Source: Ailanthus altissimus
Lineage: Eukaryota > Streptophyta > Magnoliopsida > Sapindales > Simaroubaceae
DNA length: 64,000 nt
Assembly (NCBI GenBank): GCA_946807835.1
Contig: OX327703.1
Location: forward strand, 2,983,501-3,047,500
Direction of reading: 5' to 3'
Made by a program: the position numbers and the translations under genes. Shown here in pieces: positions 43,960 through 54,892 of the stretch (positions are counted from its first letter, which is position 1; each line of letters begins with the position of its first letter). The notes under the pieces were generated by a model that was not told where the DNA came from, searched no databases, and was given only the letters and a program-made list of their open reading frames with translations.

Positions 43960-46090
43960 TCAATCCATTTTATTATTCAACAATTATTTAACATATTATT
44001 TTAAATAAAAAAATTTAGATATTATTTAAAAAATATAGTATTTTTTATAAATAAATTTTTATAATTTTCATTTATACGTTTTTAATTTTGTGTTAAATAT
44101 TTTATTTTAAGGTTGAAGTTAAATTTTGGGTCTTTTTTTTAGTTTTTGTAGAAGATATTTTTAATTTTTTGTCTTTAAAAATAAAGGGCTGTATAAGAGT
44201 TAAATTAGGGTTTTAGTTTTGAGTAAAGGATTTTAGTTATTATATTTCACCCTTATTCAATTTATAGATGTAGTCATTATGATAAATTCAATGATTAACT
44301 TCTATACTTAAATATGATATTGATTTCTTTATTTACCAATGAGTAATATAAAATAAATATGATATTGTAACTCATAATCAAATTTTATCTATCTATTAAT
44401 AAAATACAATTTCTTAAACCTATTAATAATTTTGTTTTTAGGAAATAAAAACTTCATTCAAACACTAAATTGAGAGGGAGGAGAATCCTCCAATACAATG
44501 GAAGCAAGAGATTCGGGTATTCATATAATTCCAGGGACAGGGCAATCTTAGCTAGACCATGAACTAATTTATTCGATTCCCTGGCAGTAAACAAAATTCT
44601 TGAAGAAGTGAAATGTGAGAGACAATGAGCAATTTCATGTAGAATGAGGCCAAGCTTACATGCCACTGCAGACTTATATGAAATCTTTTTAATTTTTTTT
44701 AAATAATATTACACATTTTAAATTATATTTTAAGTTGCATAGGTGTCAAATAATTATTAGTGATAAAATAATATAATAGGTTATTTTATAATTTAAATTA
44801 TTTCACCACTTAATGATTATTTAATATATTATTACTGAAAATACAACTGAAAATATATAATATTACTTTAAATTTTGAATCTATTGATTTCATGTAATTT
44901 AATGATCTAGTTTTAGCAGCATTAAATGTTATTTTTGATTTTAAATCTACATCAATATTAAATTATACAAGATCAATGAATAAAAATTTAACTTACTATT
45001 TTAAGTTAAAATTTTAAATTTAGGAATCCTTTCCTTAATTATTTAACTAATAATAAGCTCGCTAGTTGATATTTTATTTCAGAACATTATTTTTTTTTTT
45101 AAAAAAAAAAAAGAAAAATTGCTTTTAGTATTGTCAACGCATTTACCAATCTTACTATTAAATCAAATAGAATTAAGAGTAGAAATTTTAAGTCATTATT
45201 TAAAATAAAAAATGGAAGTTAATATATCTCGACACATTCACCTATTCTCATATACGAACGTAGTTTCTTTGTCGAAAAGAAATTTTCTTTGAAAATTTAA
45301 GTTCCATTGTTATAAAGTTGTAGATTTGAACTCATTATTGTCATGGAATAGAAATATTAGTCGTAGAATAGAAGAAGGTGAATATTTGTTAAATATCTAA
45401 ATATGAGTAGAAATAAATTTTATCAAATTCGTGCATTTTAGTTGTAGCTCGCTTGATTGTGAATGTATTTTACGCATCTAGTAGTTAATGCATTTTGCAC
45501 GCTTAATGTATTCAAAACATCTTCATTTAAAAAATAATTTTTATAAACACCATTTTCAAATTGACCATTAATACATATTTATTGGCATAATTTCATTAAT
45601 AAAGTTAAAAAAAAGCCAATGATATTGATAAATAATTTATTACATTAATAATTTTATTTATCCAATTAAACTACACAAAATCAGTTTATACAAGTTAGTT
45701 ATTCAATTAGTTTGTATATATAATATTATCTATTATTTGGTCTAATACTATAACACAAAAAAATTTGGCTATAATTCATATAAAAAAATGGCTATAATTT
45801 TATGGGTACTAATTAATTTAACTAATAGAACCTTTAAGACTTAAGAATGGTTCAAATACTACTCCGTTCCACCTAGATTAACTAAGTGTTAGATTTATAT
45901 TTTTTTAGAGTCGAATTTTATATCCTTAATTTTATTTATATTAACAATTATTATATCGAATTATTTGGTTTCACTCATTATCAATGAGATTAAAAATACT
46001 TTTAACAAAAACTATATGGAAGATTAGCGCTAAACTAACCACAAACTAAAGTTTGTCGGAAGCTTAGTCTAAAGTTATTTAAAAATTAAT
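43960..46090. other. AT-rich spacer downstream of the TIR-CC-HMA gene
   Basis: No gene was seen apart from the LINE scrap at 44454-44690. The DNA is made of long A- and T-runs and short AT-rich words. There is no evidence of a further exon. Confidence 0.5.
44454..44690 (-). pseudogene. LINE RNase H C-terminal scrap
   Basis: The 70-codon reverse frame contains 'ILHEIAHCLSHFTSSRILFT' and 'ARESNKLVHGLAKIAL', the typical end of the plant LINE RNase H domain ('F..V.R..N..AH.LAK'), followed by an 'LP' segment. Only the last part is present, so it is a strongly 5'-truncated insertion or a relic. Confidence 0.6.
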
Positions 46091-46460
46091 TTTTTAATGA
46101 TTACATTTGAAAAAAGAATTTTAAATCAAGAATTTGAAAATTTTTAAGTTTGCCAGCATAACGGCGTCGTTCCGGGGAGGAGTGCAGCAAAATTTTGGCG
46201 GCTATGTGGCGGTCCCTTTTATAAATGTTTGACAGCACGTGACCCGATAAGAGCGATGCTGAGAAGACAAGGACTATAATGTCTGCGTAATATCCGTGCT
46301 GTTCGGTCATGTGTAAAAAACGGAAATAAACACGGGCCACGTGGTGATCTTTGATTATTTTATTTTATTTATTTATTTTGGTTAAAATATAAGTTTCTTG
46401 TTTTCGTAATTTGTCAATACTGAAAAAGTCCTTTGGCTCTCTTTGCTCGCGATTTCAAAT
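46090..46460 (+). promoter_or_regulatory. Second copy of the TIR-gene upstream region, with no gene behind it
   Basis: Homologous to 33330-33850: 'AAATCAAGAATTTGAAAATTT', 'AAAATTTTGGCGGCT', 'AAATGTTTGAC', 'GACAAGGACTATAATG', 'CACGGGCCACGTGGTGATC', 'TTTGTCAATACT'. This copy keeps an intact G-box (CCACGTGG, about 46334-46341) where the gene copy reads CCACGAGG. It lacks the W-box and the extra insert at 33555-33605. After 46460 a copia LTR starts, so no TIR coding sequence follows. Confidence 0.6.
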
Positions 46461-47099
46461 TTTTTTTTAAGATTTGGTAATTTGGTAATTTTATTTGAAT
46501 AAAAATTAAAATAAATATTAAATAAAAAAATTATAAAAATTTAAAATATGTGAAATATGCATGAAAAAATTTAAAACGTATGGAATATGAACGGAGAAGT
46601 AAAATGAAATTCGAAAACGAGAAGGAAGCAAAGAAAAAGCGTAGAGTTAGTGATAGGGTTGAGCGCTGCGACACCAAAGCGGGAAGAGTTCATGTTTGGT
46701 TTAAATTTTTGAATTTTGAAAAATTTTAGACTTCTAAAATAAGTAAATTCTTATTCTAATAATGATTATAATTAGTTAGTACGAAATATCCCTATATAAA
46801 TATTTGTAAATATTTTAAGTTAAAATTAAGCAATAAAAGAGGTTAGGATCATTGGATCCATCGTGAAAGTAAGCAATTGACTAAACCACCTAAGTAATTG
46901 TGTTGTATTCTTTATTATCTACTTTAAAATTTTGCCTAATATACAAGTTATTCCGCTATATAAAGAGATTAGGGTTCAAGGTTAAACTTGGCTAGGATTC
47001 TTTACTTTAACCTAATCTCATGGGGAGAAGGTGATTTATCTAACAAACTAGTATTATAGCTAGGTTTGATAATACACATCAGAATTCTTTAAATCATGA

Positions 47100-48051
47100 C
47101 TACAATCAAATAAGCAATAGAGATGTTTAATGGGATGAATAACTTCAATATTTAGAGGAAGAAGGTTAGGGCTCTACTAGTGAAAAAAATGTTAGACTCG
47201 TCCTTAGAGGAAGCCAGTTCCTTAACTAGTAAATAGACGATAACCTCAAAGTCCGGATAGAAAGATTGAGACACGATTCAGAAAAAGGCTCACAACACTA
47301 TAATCCTAACGTTGAGTGACAAAGTATTAATGGAAGTTGATGATAAAGAAACAAGTTTGGGCTATGAAAGAGACTTTAGGCATTATTCATGAAGAAGTTT
47401 CTTACAAATAGATTTCTTATTAAAAAGAAATTGCATCAATTAACTATGCATAAGGGATCTTCATTGAAAGCTCACATTGACGAGTTCAACAAAATCATTA
47501 TAAATATTGAGCAATTAGGCATCAAAACTAAAGATAAAGATGACGATGAAGATAAGACTATAATCTTGTTAAGTTTGTTGCCAAAAAGCTATCAGAGCTT
47601 TGTAGATACGCTGCTGTATGATAAGGAGTCTTTAATGATGAATGATGTCAAGGCATCATTGAACTCAAAGAACTGACAAAGATACTCAAGTCCGAGAGTA
47701 GAGGAGTATTGCTTACACAAGAGAAAAAGAGCAATCAATCGAGAAGAAGATCCAATAAGTGTTTCCTTTGTAATAAGGAAGGGAACTTTGAGAAAGATTG
47801 TCTTAAATCAAAAGGCTAAGGAGGGTGCACTATAATTAGTATTTTTAGGGAAGATTTCGAAGTTGTAGACACGTTGGTAGTCTCAAGTGAAAAGTACATT
47901 GGCAAATGGATACTAGATTCAAGCTGTAGTGTCCATATGTGTTTTGACAGACCCATATTTACCAACTACAAAATCAAGAGAGATAAAGCTCTAATGTAGA
48001 ATGATATGACTTGTGAAATCATGGGAGTTGGTGACATAAGGTTGTGTATAC
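47100..48051 (+). pseudogene. gag and protease start of copia family B
   Basis: The frame at 47389-47676 covers the gag core ('KKFLTNRFLIKKKLHQLTM', 'LKAHIDEFNKIIINIEQLG', 'TIILLSLLPKSYQSFVDTLL'). Next comes a knuckle 'CFLCNKEGNFEKDC' in which the His of CCHC is Asn. The protease region 'WILDSSCSVHMCF' has DSS in place of DSG. Stops lie before 47389 and after 47676. Confidence 0.8.
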
Positions 48052-50244
48052 TGTTGGAGCTGGTGCTCACGTGCCATTCCAATATTGTATGAATATTAAT
48101 TGTTAATATTTATACAATAAACATTTCGAATAAAGATTGTTAATATCATATTAATATGGTAAAATACTTGTAACATTACAGACATTGTTTGATCTGAAAT
48201 AGTTCAGATCTGATTTAAAGGAGTTTAGATCAGAACTAATAGTTATCAAAGCTGAGAGTTATAAATGCTAATAGTTAGCACTGTTAATAGTTATCAGTTT
48301 ATAAGAGTCAGCGATGTCTAAAGAGTTAGAACTTTGTCTATAATGAGACAAAGACCTGAGAGTATACTTATAATGATATAGTTGCAAAGAGTTGCAATAG
48401 GTGCTAAGAAATATCATTATGTAAGTATGTCTCAAATATAATGTTCCTGATCTATGATCACCAATGCGGGTCTGTCGGTGAATTCACGATATATAGATTA
48501 GTGTATATCTATATCTGACTAGTTCAGATGGTTGTTCTTAACTGACCATGAGCTTAGAGCTTGTATAGACATGCGGGTATCCAGTCAGGACTGGATACTG
48601 AACAGACTTATGAGGACCCCAATAGATATCCTATGAAAGCGTCAAAGGAAGGTCCTCTCGAGTTGAGTAGTAATCGTGGTCCTTTGACTTGAGCGCCACG
48701 GTGGTCTTGTGAGTGATCCATCATGCTTTGGTTCCACATATGTCAGAGACCTTTCATGGTCTGACCGCTATGTGTCGCTGGGTATGGTCCGATGCTCATG
48801 GAGTCCGGTGTGCGTAGATACGGGATCCATCAGCTTACGTAGGTAAGTTGTATATCCGATGCTCTGAGATTGTATTTCTTAAAGTCTTGTGGCCACAAGC
48901 ATAAACCCGGGAAAAGAGTTTCCCACAGGGTTAAACAATATAGCAAAAATGTTTGCGTATATTGTTTATCGAGATACGAATCTGGAGATAAGATTATTGG
49001 ATGAGCAAATGGGGATTTGATGGTGCTGATCTATATCCCCGCACATCCAGGGTATAAATGATGGAAGGATTATACGTATACGTTATGACCTCAACTTGTA
49101 TGGTCTGACACACTGATTTGTAATATTTGTAACGTGTGCGTGGGGCATCGATTACGGATTAATGGAATATTTCCATTTGACAAATCGGGTGTAGACCTAG
49201 AGAGTCCCAATATGAAATGTACTCTTTGAGCACTTGGGCAGTGTACCGTATTGAATTGTTCAATACAGTATAATTCAGCAATTACTAAGGTTACGTTAAC
49301 TAAAGTATATGGTTAAATGGTGGGACCCACTTTAGGTTAACTTGGTAACCGAGTAAGGATATAATAGTAATTTCACTTTATGATTATTTAATTGTTAAAT
49401 AATTAAAATAAATATTTATTTGTTTAATTGTTAAATAAATGATTTAACTTAACTAAGGTTAAAAGTTAACCATAAGGTTAAGTTAGTTAACTTTACTTAA
49501 TGGTTAAGTAAAAGTTAACCTAACCATGGTTAAGTTAGTTAACTATGGTTAAATTAATTAAATATTTATTAACTTAAAGGTTAAGTTAAAGTAATCTAAC
49601 TATGGTTAAATGTTAACTAAGGTTAGGTTAAGCCAAATGAAATTCAAATTAGTTTGGAATTTATGCATTAGTATATAAAGTGAAATGAAATTGAAAATCA
49701 TTAAAAAATTTTGAAATTGGTTTTAGATTTTAGGTTTTGCATTTTGGGAGCCAATTCAATTTGAGAAATTGAAATTGTTTGTTTTGTGTTTTAAGTGTTA
49801 GAACAACAAAACAAACTAGATAAATGGTTACTAAATGTAATAACTAAAAACAAGATTTGTTTTATTTATTCAAGAGTTGAATAAAAGGAAAAACAAATTT
49901 GATTAAGTTAAATTGTTTAACTTTGAAAAATGTTTAAGAGTTAAACATATATGCTGGATTAAGATGCTGCCATTCTAGACAATCAAACCCACCCTTGTTG
50001 ATTGCTAGAATTGATCAAAGATTCATTTCATGGTGGACTTCAAAGAAAATTAATCCAAAGGCTTCATTGGTGATATTTCTCAATTTCGAATTTCAGTTTA
50101 ATCAAATGTTATTTTCTGTGTTCATTATATTTAATCTTCCGCTGTGCACATGTATGTATGAGATATGTATATTGTTTGTATGATGAACACAACCCACATG
50201 CAAGCACCCTAAGTTTTATTTGATATACCCCATATAACCCAACA
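48052..50244 (+). mobile_element. Solo LTR of 2193 bp, with 5 bp target duplication
   Basis: Begins TGTTGGAG and ends CCCAACA, giving TG...CA with a 6-base terminal inverted repeat. TATAC flanks both sides (48047-48051 and 50245-50249). Removing the insertion and one repeat restores the reading frame of the host copia protease/pre-integrase region. The central part (48800-49330) matches the reverse complement of 63520-64000, showing a family with long LTRs. There is no coding capacity; the open frames inside (for example 49995-50183) are accidental. A block very rich in GGTTAA lies at 49440-49640. Confidence 0.85.
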
Positions 50245-50549
50245 TATACAAGGTGAAAAAACTAAGGACTTATATAGTGTAAGACATATTCCTAATTTGA
50301 GGAGGAACTTGATATCCCTAGGTAAGCTTGATGAGGAGGGGTATTCGGATAGAGCGGAAAAAGAAAAACTGAGGGTAGAGAAAGGATCTATAAGGTTTGA
50401 GGGTGAAAAGCACAATAAAAGGCTCTATGTGCTTACTGGGATGGTCATAAGTGGCCCAACGTAGAGTGTTAGGGTAATGCAGACTATTGGACAACATCTA
50501 AATCATGCTCACTGAAGGGATGAGGGTCAGAAAGAAGTGTAATGCATCC

Positions 50550-52604
50550 ATACCAAGTGTAGTTGTATGAGCTGGTCCCTAAAGATCTGAGTGTATGTAA
50601 GCAAGAGATCCCTTAGTTTTGTGCTCGCCACTACTAAACCTTACTCTATATGCTTTTCTAAGCACACAATGCTCACAAAACTCCAATGGCTAGAACTTAT
50701 CCTCACTAAATATCTTTTGACTAAATAATTCATTCAGGTTTTTCTCACATAGGTGTGCTAGTCTAAGATGCCACAACTTGGTTTGCATATTCTTTTCATC
50801 TATATAGAATGATGTAGACTTACTTACAATCTCTCTCTTAAGCACATAAATACCTTTGTGCTTCTCACCTCTTATTACCACCATTAAACCCTTTAAAAAT
50901 CTTAAAACCCATTAGTCAATCCTGATGGAACACTCATGCTGGTTTAAAGTCTCTAGTGAGATCAAGTTTCTCTTAAGGTTAGGAATATACCTAACTTCTG
51001 TTAGCTCTCTCATTTGCCCATCGTGTAATTTAAGTTTAATGCTATTAATTTTCATCATCTGACAAGTAACGTCATTACCCATTAACACTTTATCACTATT
51101 AATGGGTAAAAAATAAACTAAGATTTGTGTGGGCACATATAAAAAATACAACTAGAATCAAGAACCCATTGTTCAGTACTCTTACTATCAGTAATGACTA
51201 AAGTCTCTGCATTATTGTAGCTATGATTACAGACAAGCGCATCATTCGTTTTCTTCTTGTTTTGTGCATTCTTCTCTGAACAATCCTTTATGAAGTGACT
51301 CTCTTTCTTGCAGTAATAAGACATCCTAGGAGTCATGGACTTTGATTTCGAGCTCTTCTTCTGCTCATCTCTATGTGAGGTTCTTTCTCTTGCAAATAAC
51401 CCTTCTATATTCACCTCAATTTGCTTTTATAATAGTTTTGAATTTAATGATGATTTCACATCACTCATCATTAAGCACTTTCTACTATAGACTAATATAT
51501 CAACAAAACTCTCGTAATTTTTGGGAAGCTATCTCACTAGAATGATCATCTTTTCTTCATTTTTTACCTTTATGTTGATAGACTCAAGATTGATAATGAT
51601 CTTGTTAAAGGCATCAATATGATCTTTCATAGGTGTCCCCTTTGACATGGACAACTGATACAACTTCTTCTTTATATGTAATCTGCTAGCCAATGATTTT
51701 CTCATATAAAGAGAATCAAGCTTATTCCAAAGACCAATTACTATTATCTCATCTGCTACTTCCCTTAGAACTTCATTGCTCAATGATAGAACCATCGTAC
51801 TATAAGCTATTTCTTAAATATCTCTTCTTTTTGCTTCAGTTTAGATGATTCTAGTATTTTTTCTTTTTCACTAGGAGTTGTAGTCTCTTCTAATGCCGAG
51901 CTTAACCATTGACTCACCGACAACGCTCTAACTTTTATCTTTCATAGATTATAGTAATTCGATCTGTTGAATTTTTTTATCTTATATTTGGGTGTGGCTA
52001 TGTTTACTTAAAGTAAGAAGGAAATATTTCAAATTATATAATGCAAAAATAAACAATTAAGAAAACTAAGAGAGAAAGATACGAGAAAGCACACACACAA
52101 CTTTACATGGTTCGACAACTTGTCTATATCCATGGCGGATCAAGATCACACTCTTTACTATTGAATCACAAGACACTCACAAAGAACTCACACTCTCTTG
52201 TAAACTAGGGGTTTCTCTCACAAAGAATCACAAAAAATACTACGATCACAAAGATAAATTTACAAGCTAATAAAGGGTCTTTATATAGGCTTTTAAAACT
52301 ACCTAAGTTAACTATAAATGTGTAAGAGTCATTTTAGAAAAACTTGGAATAAGTAGGAGACGGAACAATTTTCCCACACTGGCGTCTCGATGCCAGATGG
52401 AATCTTGCTTAGAGCTGCGATGCTAGGCTCTTGGCACCGCGATGCCCACCCCTGACTAGGGCACCGCGATGCCACACCTGGGCACCATCTTTACATTTTT
52501 TTTGTCTCATTTTTTCGTTCGTCTTCGATCCTTACACATTTAACGTACTTGATTTGCTTTCCAAATTATATTTCAATAATCTTTAATCAACTTCTTCGTA
52601 ATCA
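50550..52604 (-). mobile_element. Truncated copia element (family A), reverse orientation
   Basis: On the minus strand: LTR (about 52604-52035, with the G+C-rich module at 52380-52490), gag (to about 51420), CCHC knuckle 'CYYCKKESHFIKDC' (about 51340-51300), protease 'LDSSC' and 'KVLMGNDVTCQMM', GAG-pre-integrase 'LWHLRLAHLCEKNLNELF', then a short piece of integrase. It stops near 50550, so most of pol and the 3' LTR are gone. The primer site is not recognisable. The protein is closest to the element at 37438. Confidence 0.75.
50690..51795 (-). pseudogene. gag/protease/pre-integrase remnant of the reverse copia element
   Basis: Open pieces on the minus strand at 51795-51529 (gag core, 'LHIKKKLYQLSMSKGTPMKD'), 51414-51118 (knuckle and protease site), 51151-50912 ('KRNLISLETLNQHECSIRID') and 50884-50690 ('GEKHKGIYVLKREIV', 'LWHLRLAHLCEKN'). 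The pieces follow in proper order but in different frames or after stops. The protease site reads DSS. Confidence 0.8.
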
Positions 52605-54169
52605 TGGAAATGTCAAAAAAACTAATTCATTAAGGAGAACACATTTCTATTAAGCAAAAGAATGTAGAGAGATATATTATTCTCTCTCAGCATAGAATAT
52701 TCAAATAATGAAAGTCTCTATGTTAACAATATGCAAAACAAACAACTCCATAATAAAAGAAATTTTTGGCCACATCAAGAAATCAACCAGTAAACCAGTT
52801 TCTAATATTCTTCTTAAAGAGTACTAAATGACATCACATGCTGGTTACAACCGCATTTTCTGCCAATCTTTCATTGTTGAATTTTCGGAAAGTGAATGTT
52901 GAAAATTTGAAAACTTCATAAATATTATCTTGACTCCAGATATACCGTCCTTCGAATTTTCCAGTTTTATTTAAGAAAGCAACTTAAATATACAAGAGGA
53001 ATAACCTTCACAAGAAAATATTTTCAGAAAAGGTGACAAGAAAAGTTCTAATCATTCAGGTTACAGAACGAGGCCACATTTTCTCATCAAAGCACAAAAA
53101 CACATTAAAAGCTTCTACAAAAGAGCATATCACTGGGACTTCAAAGAGTTTGATAACCCTGCCTATCGCCTGCTACATTAGTTGGGGAAATGTTTGCAAC
53201 AACATTTTCTTCTCTTAATAAAATTTAAAAGCAAATTGTAAACAACTGCTGAATGCAACAGAAGAAATTCATATATAAAATGACATGCCTTCATAACTTG
53301 TAGCTTTCTTTTCTTCACTAACAATAGCCTATAGACAAGGAAAACTAATTTCATATTTAACAAAAACTGAATGAAACTATGCACTCATATGGAGAAGCTA
53401 CATATTTATAGTTCAACCAGCACTAAAATCTAGCAGTATAACGATTTATAAAAAATTATCTTCTTATAATCAATTAAAGAAAGAAAGTTAATAATTGACA
53501 CAAGAATATACATACAATAAGTCATCAAAAACTTCCAAAAATGTTCAAACCCTTATCTTAACTAACTTATGGTAATTTAAATTTTAACGGAAAAAGAAAC
53601 ACAACAAAGCAACACATTTAGCAAACAAAATTTTTCAAAGGTTAAAAAATTACAACATAAAAATAAAAAAGTAAATTATATTCACAAATTACGAACAATA
53701 ACTCTACCTTCTACACAACTACATAGCATAATTTTGATTACTTAATTCACCAGATCACACTCTCTCAGATTATACTAAATTTGTGAAATTTCAATAAAAA
53801 AAGTGAAGAAGAAAGAAGAGAGAGAGATTTCATATATATATATATATATAGGATAATGATAATGAAATTGAACAGGAGCTTACAGGTATTGAACCCAGCA
53901 AACGGCTTGAGGGAAGATTCTTGTACAACTCGTGCATGTTTAGCATGAGAAAGAGATTGATTAGCCGAAGGAGGCTTTATAGTTTCTTATTGCTGCTGTT
54001 TACAGAAACATTATAAATTCAAGAAAAATAATGGATCGGAAGTTGAAGATTCAAAAACATGAAGTTAAACAAAGCCCTAAGAAAACAGAGTTGCTTTTTG
54101 TAGTACTAACAAATCTTCATTATCATCAAACTTAATGAGAAATTATTCAATAATTGTTAAATTGTAATT
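52605..54169. other. AT-rich spacer between copia elements
   Basis: No confident gene. A (TA)n tract lies at 53831-53851. A possible minus-strand exon is listed separately at 53884-53990. The reverse frame at 53384-53178 has no recognised domain. Confidence 0.4.
53884..53990 (-). other. Exon-like minus-strand fragment
   Basis: On the minus strand one frame reads 'KPPSANQSLSHAKHARVVQE' then 'SSLKPFAGFNT', with normal codon variety. It is followed by a donor-like CCT|GTAAGC. Upstream a T-rich run ends in TGTAAACAG, a possible acceptor. No family was recognised and no partner exon was found. It could be a relic of a gene destroyed by the surrounding copia insertions, or chance. Confidence 0.2.
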
Positions 54170-54174
54170 AAAAT

Positions 54175-54861
54175 TGTGAGAAAGTTGATTAAAAATTATT
54201 GAGATATAATTTAGAGAACAAACCAAGTGCGTTGAGTACGCGAGGATCGAAGACAGATATGAAAGGAGAACAAAAGGAGAAAGCGACTGCCCAGGCATGG
54301 GTGTTGCGGCGCTAGGTAATGGGCACCACAGTGCCCCAAATAAAGAGTGGGCATCGCTGCACTAGGGGCCCAGGCCGTAGCACTGAGCATAAACCATTCG
54401 GCTCTGCGACGCTAAGGAATGGGTACTGTAGCGAGTGCGGGAAACAGTTTGTTATTTTATTTCGTCTTTTAATTATTTCAGGTCTCCCTAAAATGACTCA
54501 TACACATTTAGGGTTAACATAAGTCGTTCTAAAGCCTATATAAAGGCCTTCTATTGGCTTGTAAACACATCTTTATGATCATAGCATTCTTTGTGTTTCT
54601 TAGTAAGAAAAACCCTTAGTTTACAAGAAAGAGAGAGTTTTTTTTGTAAGTTCTATCTTGTAAAAAGCATACTTTGTGCGCGCCTTATTATTTAATAATA
54701 AAATATTATGATCTTTATCCACCATGGACATAAGTAAATTGCCAAATCATATAAATTCTGTATGTTATTCTTCTACTTTATCTCTCTAGATTACTTAATT
54801 GCTTGGATTTCACTATATATATTTTGGGTATATTACTTGCTTGATTGCTTCCACTTCAATA
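54175..54861 (+). repeat. 5' LTR of the copia element at 54 kb
   Basis: 687 bp, TG start, CAATA end. Contains the G+C-rich module, a 'TATATAAAGGCC' box (about 54537-54548) and the 'CCACCATGGACATAAGTAAA' segment. The plus frame at 54319-54522 is a translation of the module. Confidence 0.9.
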
Positions 54862-54892
54862 AAATGGTATCAGAGCTTGGTTTTAAGCTGAT

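Larger units (their letters stand above)
46549..50550 (+). mobile_element. Truncated copia element (family B), split by a 2.2 kb solo LTR
   Basis: A probable 5' LTR (about 46549-47045, ending TAACA) is followed after three bases by a decayed primer site TAGTATTATAGC (47049-47060). gag, a CCHC-like knuckle and protease follow, then the nested insertion (48052-50244), and the GAG-pre-integrase region resumes at 50250 ('KDLYSVRHIPNLRRNLISLG'). The element then stops near 50550, where an inverted copia fragment begins. No 3' LTR was found. The LTR start is an estimate. Confidence 0.65.

Noticed and set aside
48052..50244. A gene or lncRNA inside the 2.2 kb insertion
   Set aside because: TG...CA ends, 5 bp target repeats and an inverted relative at 62684-64000 identify it as an LTR; its open frames are short and not supported.
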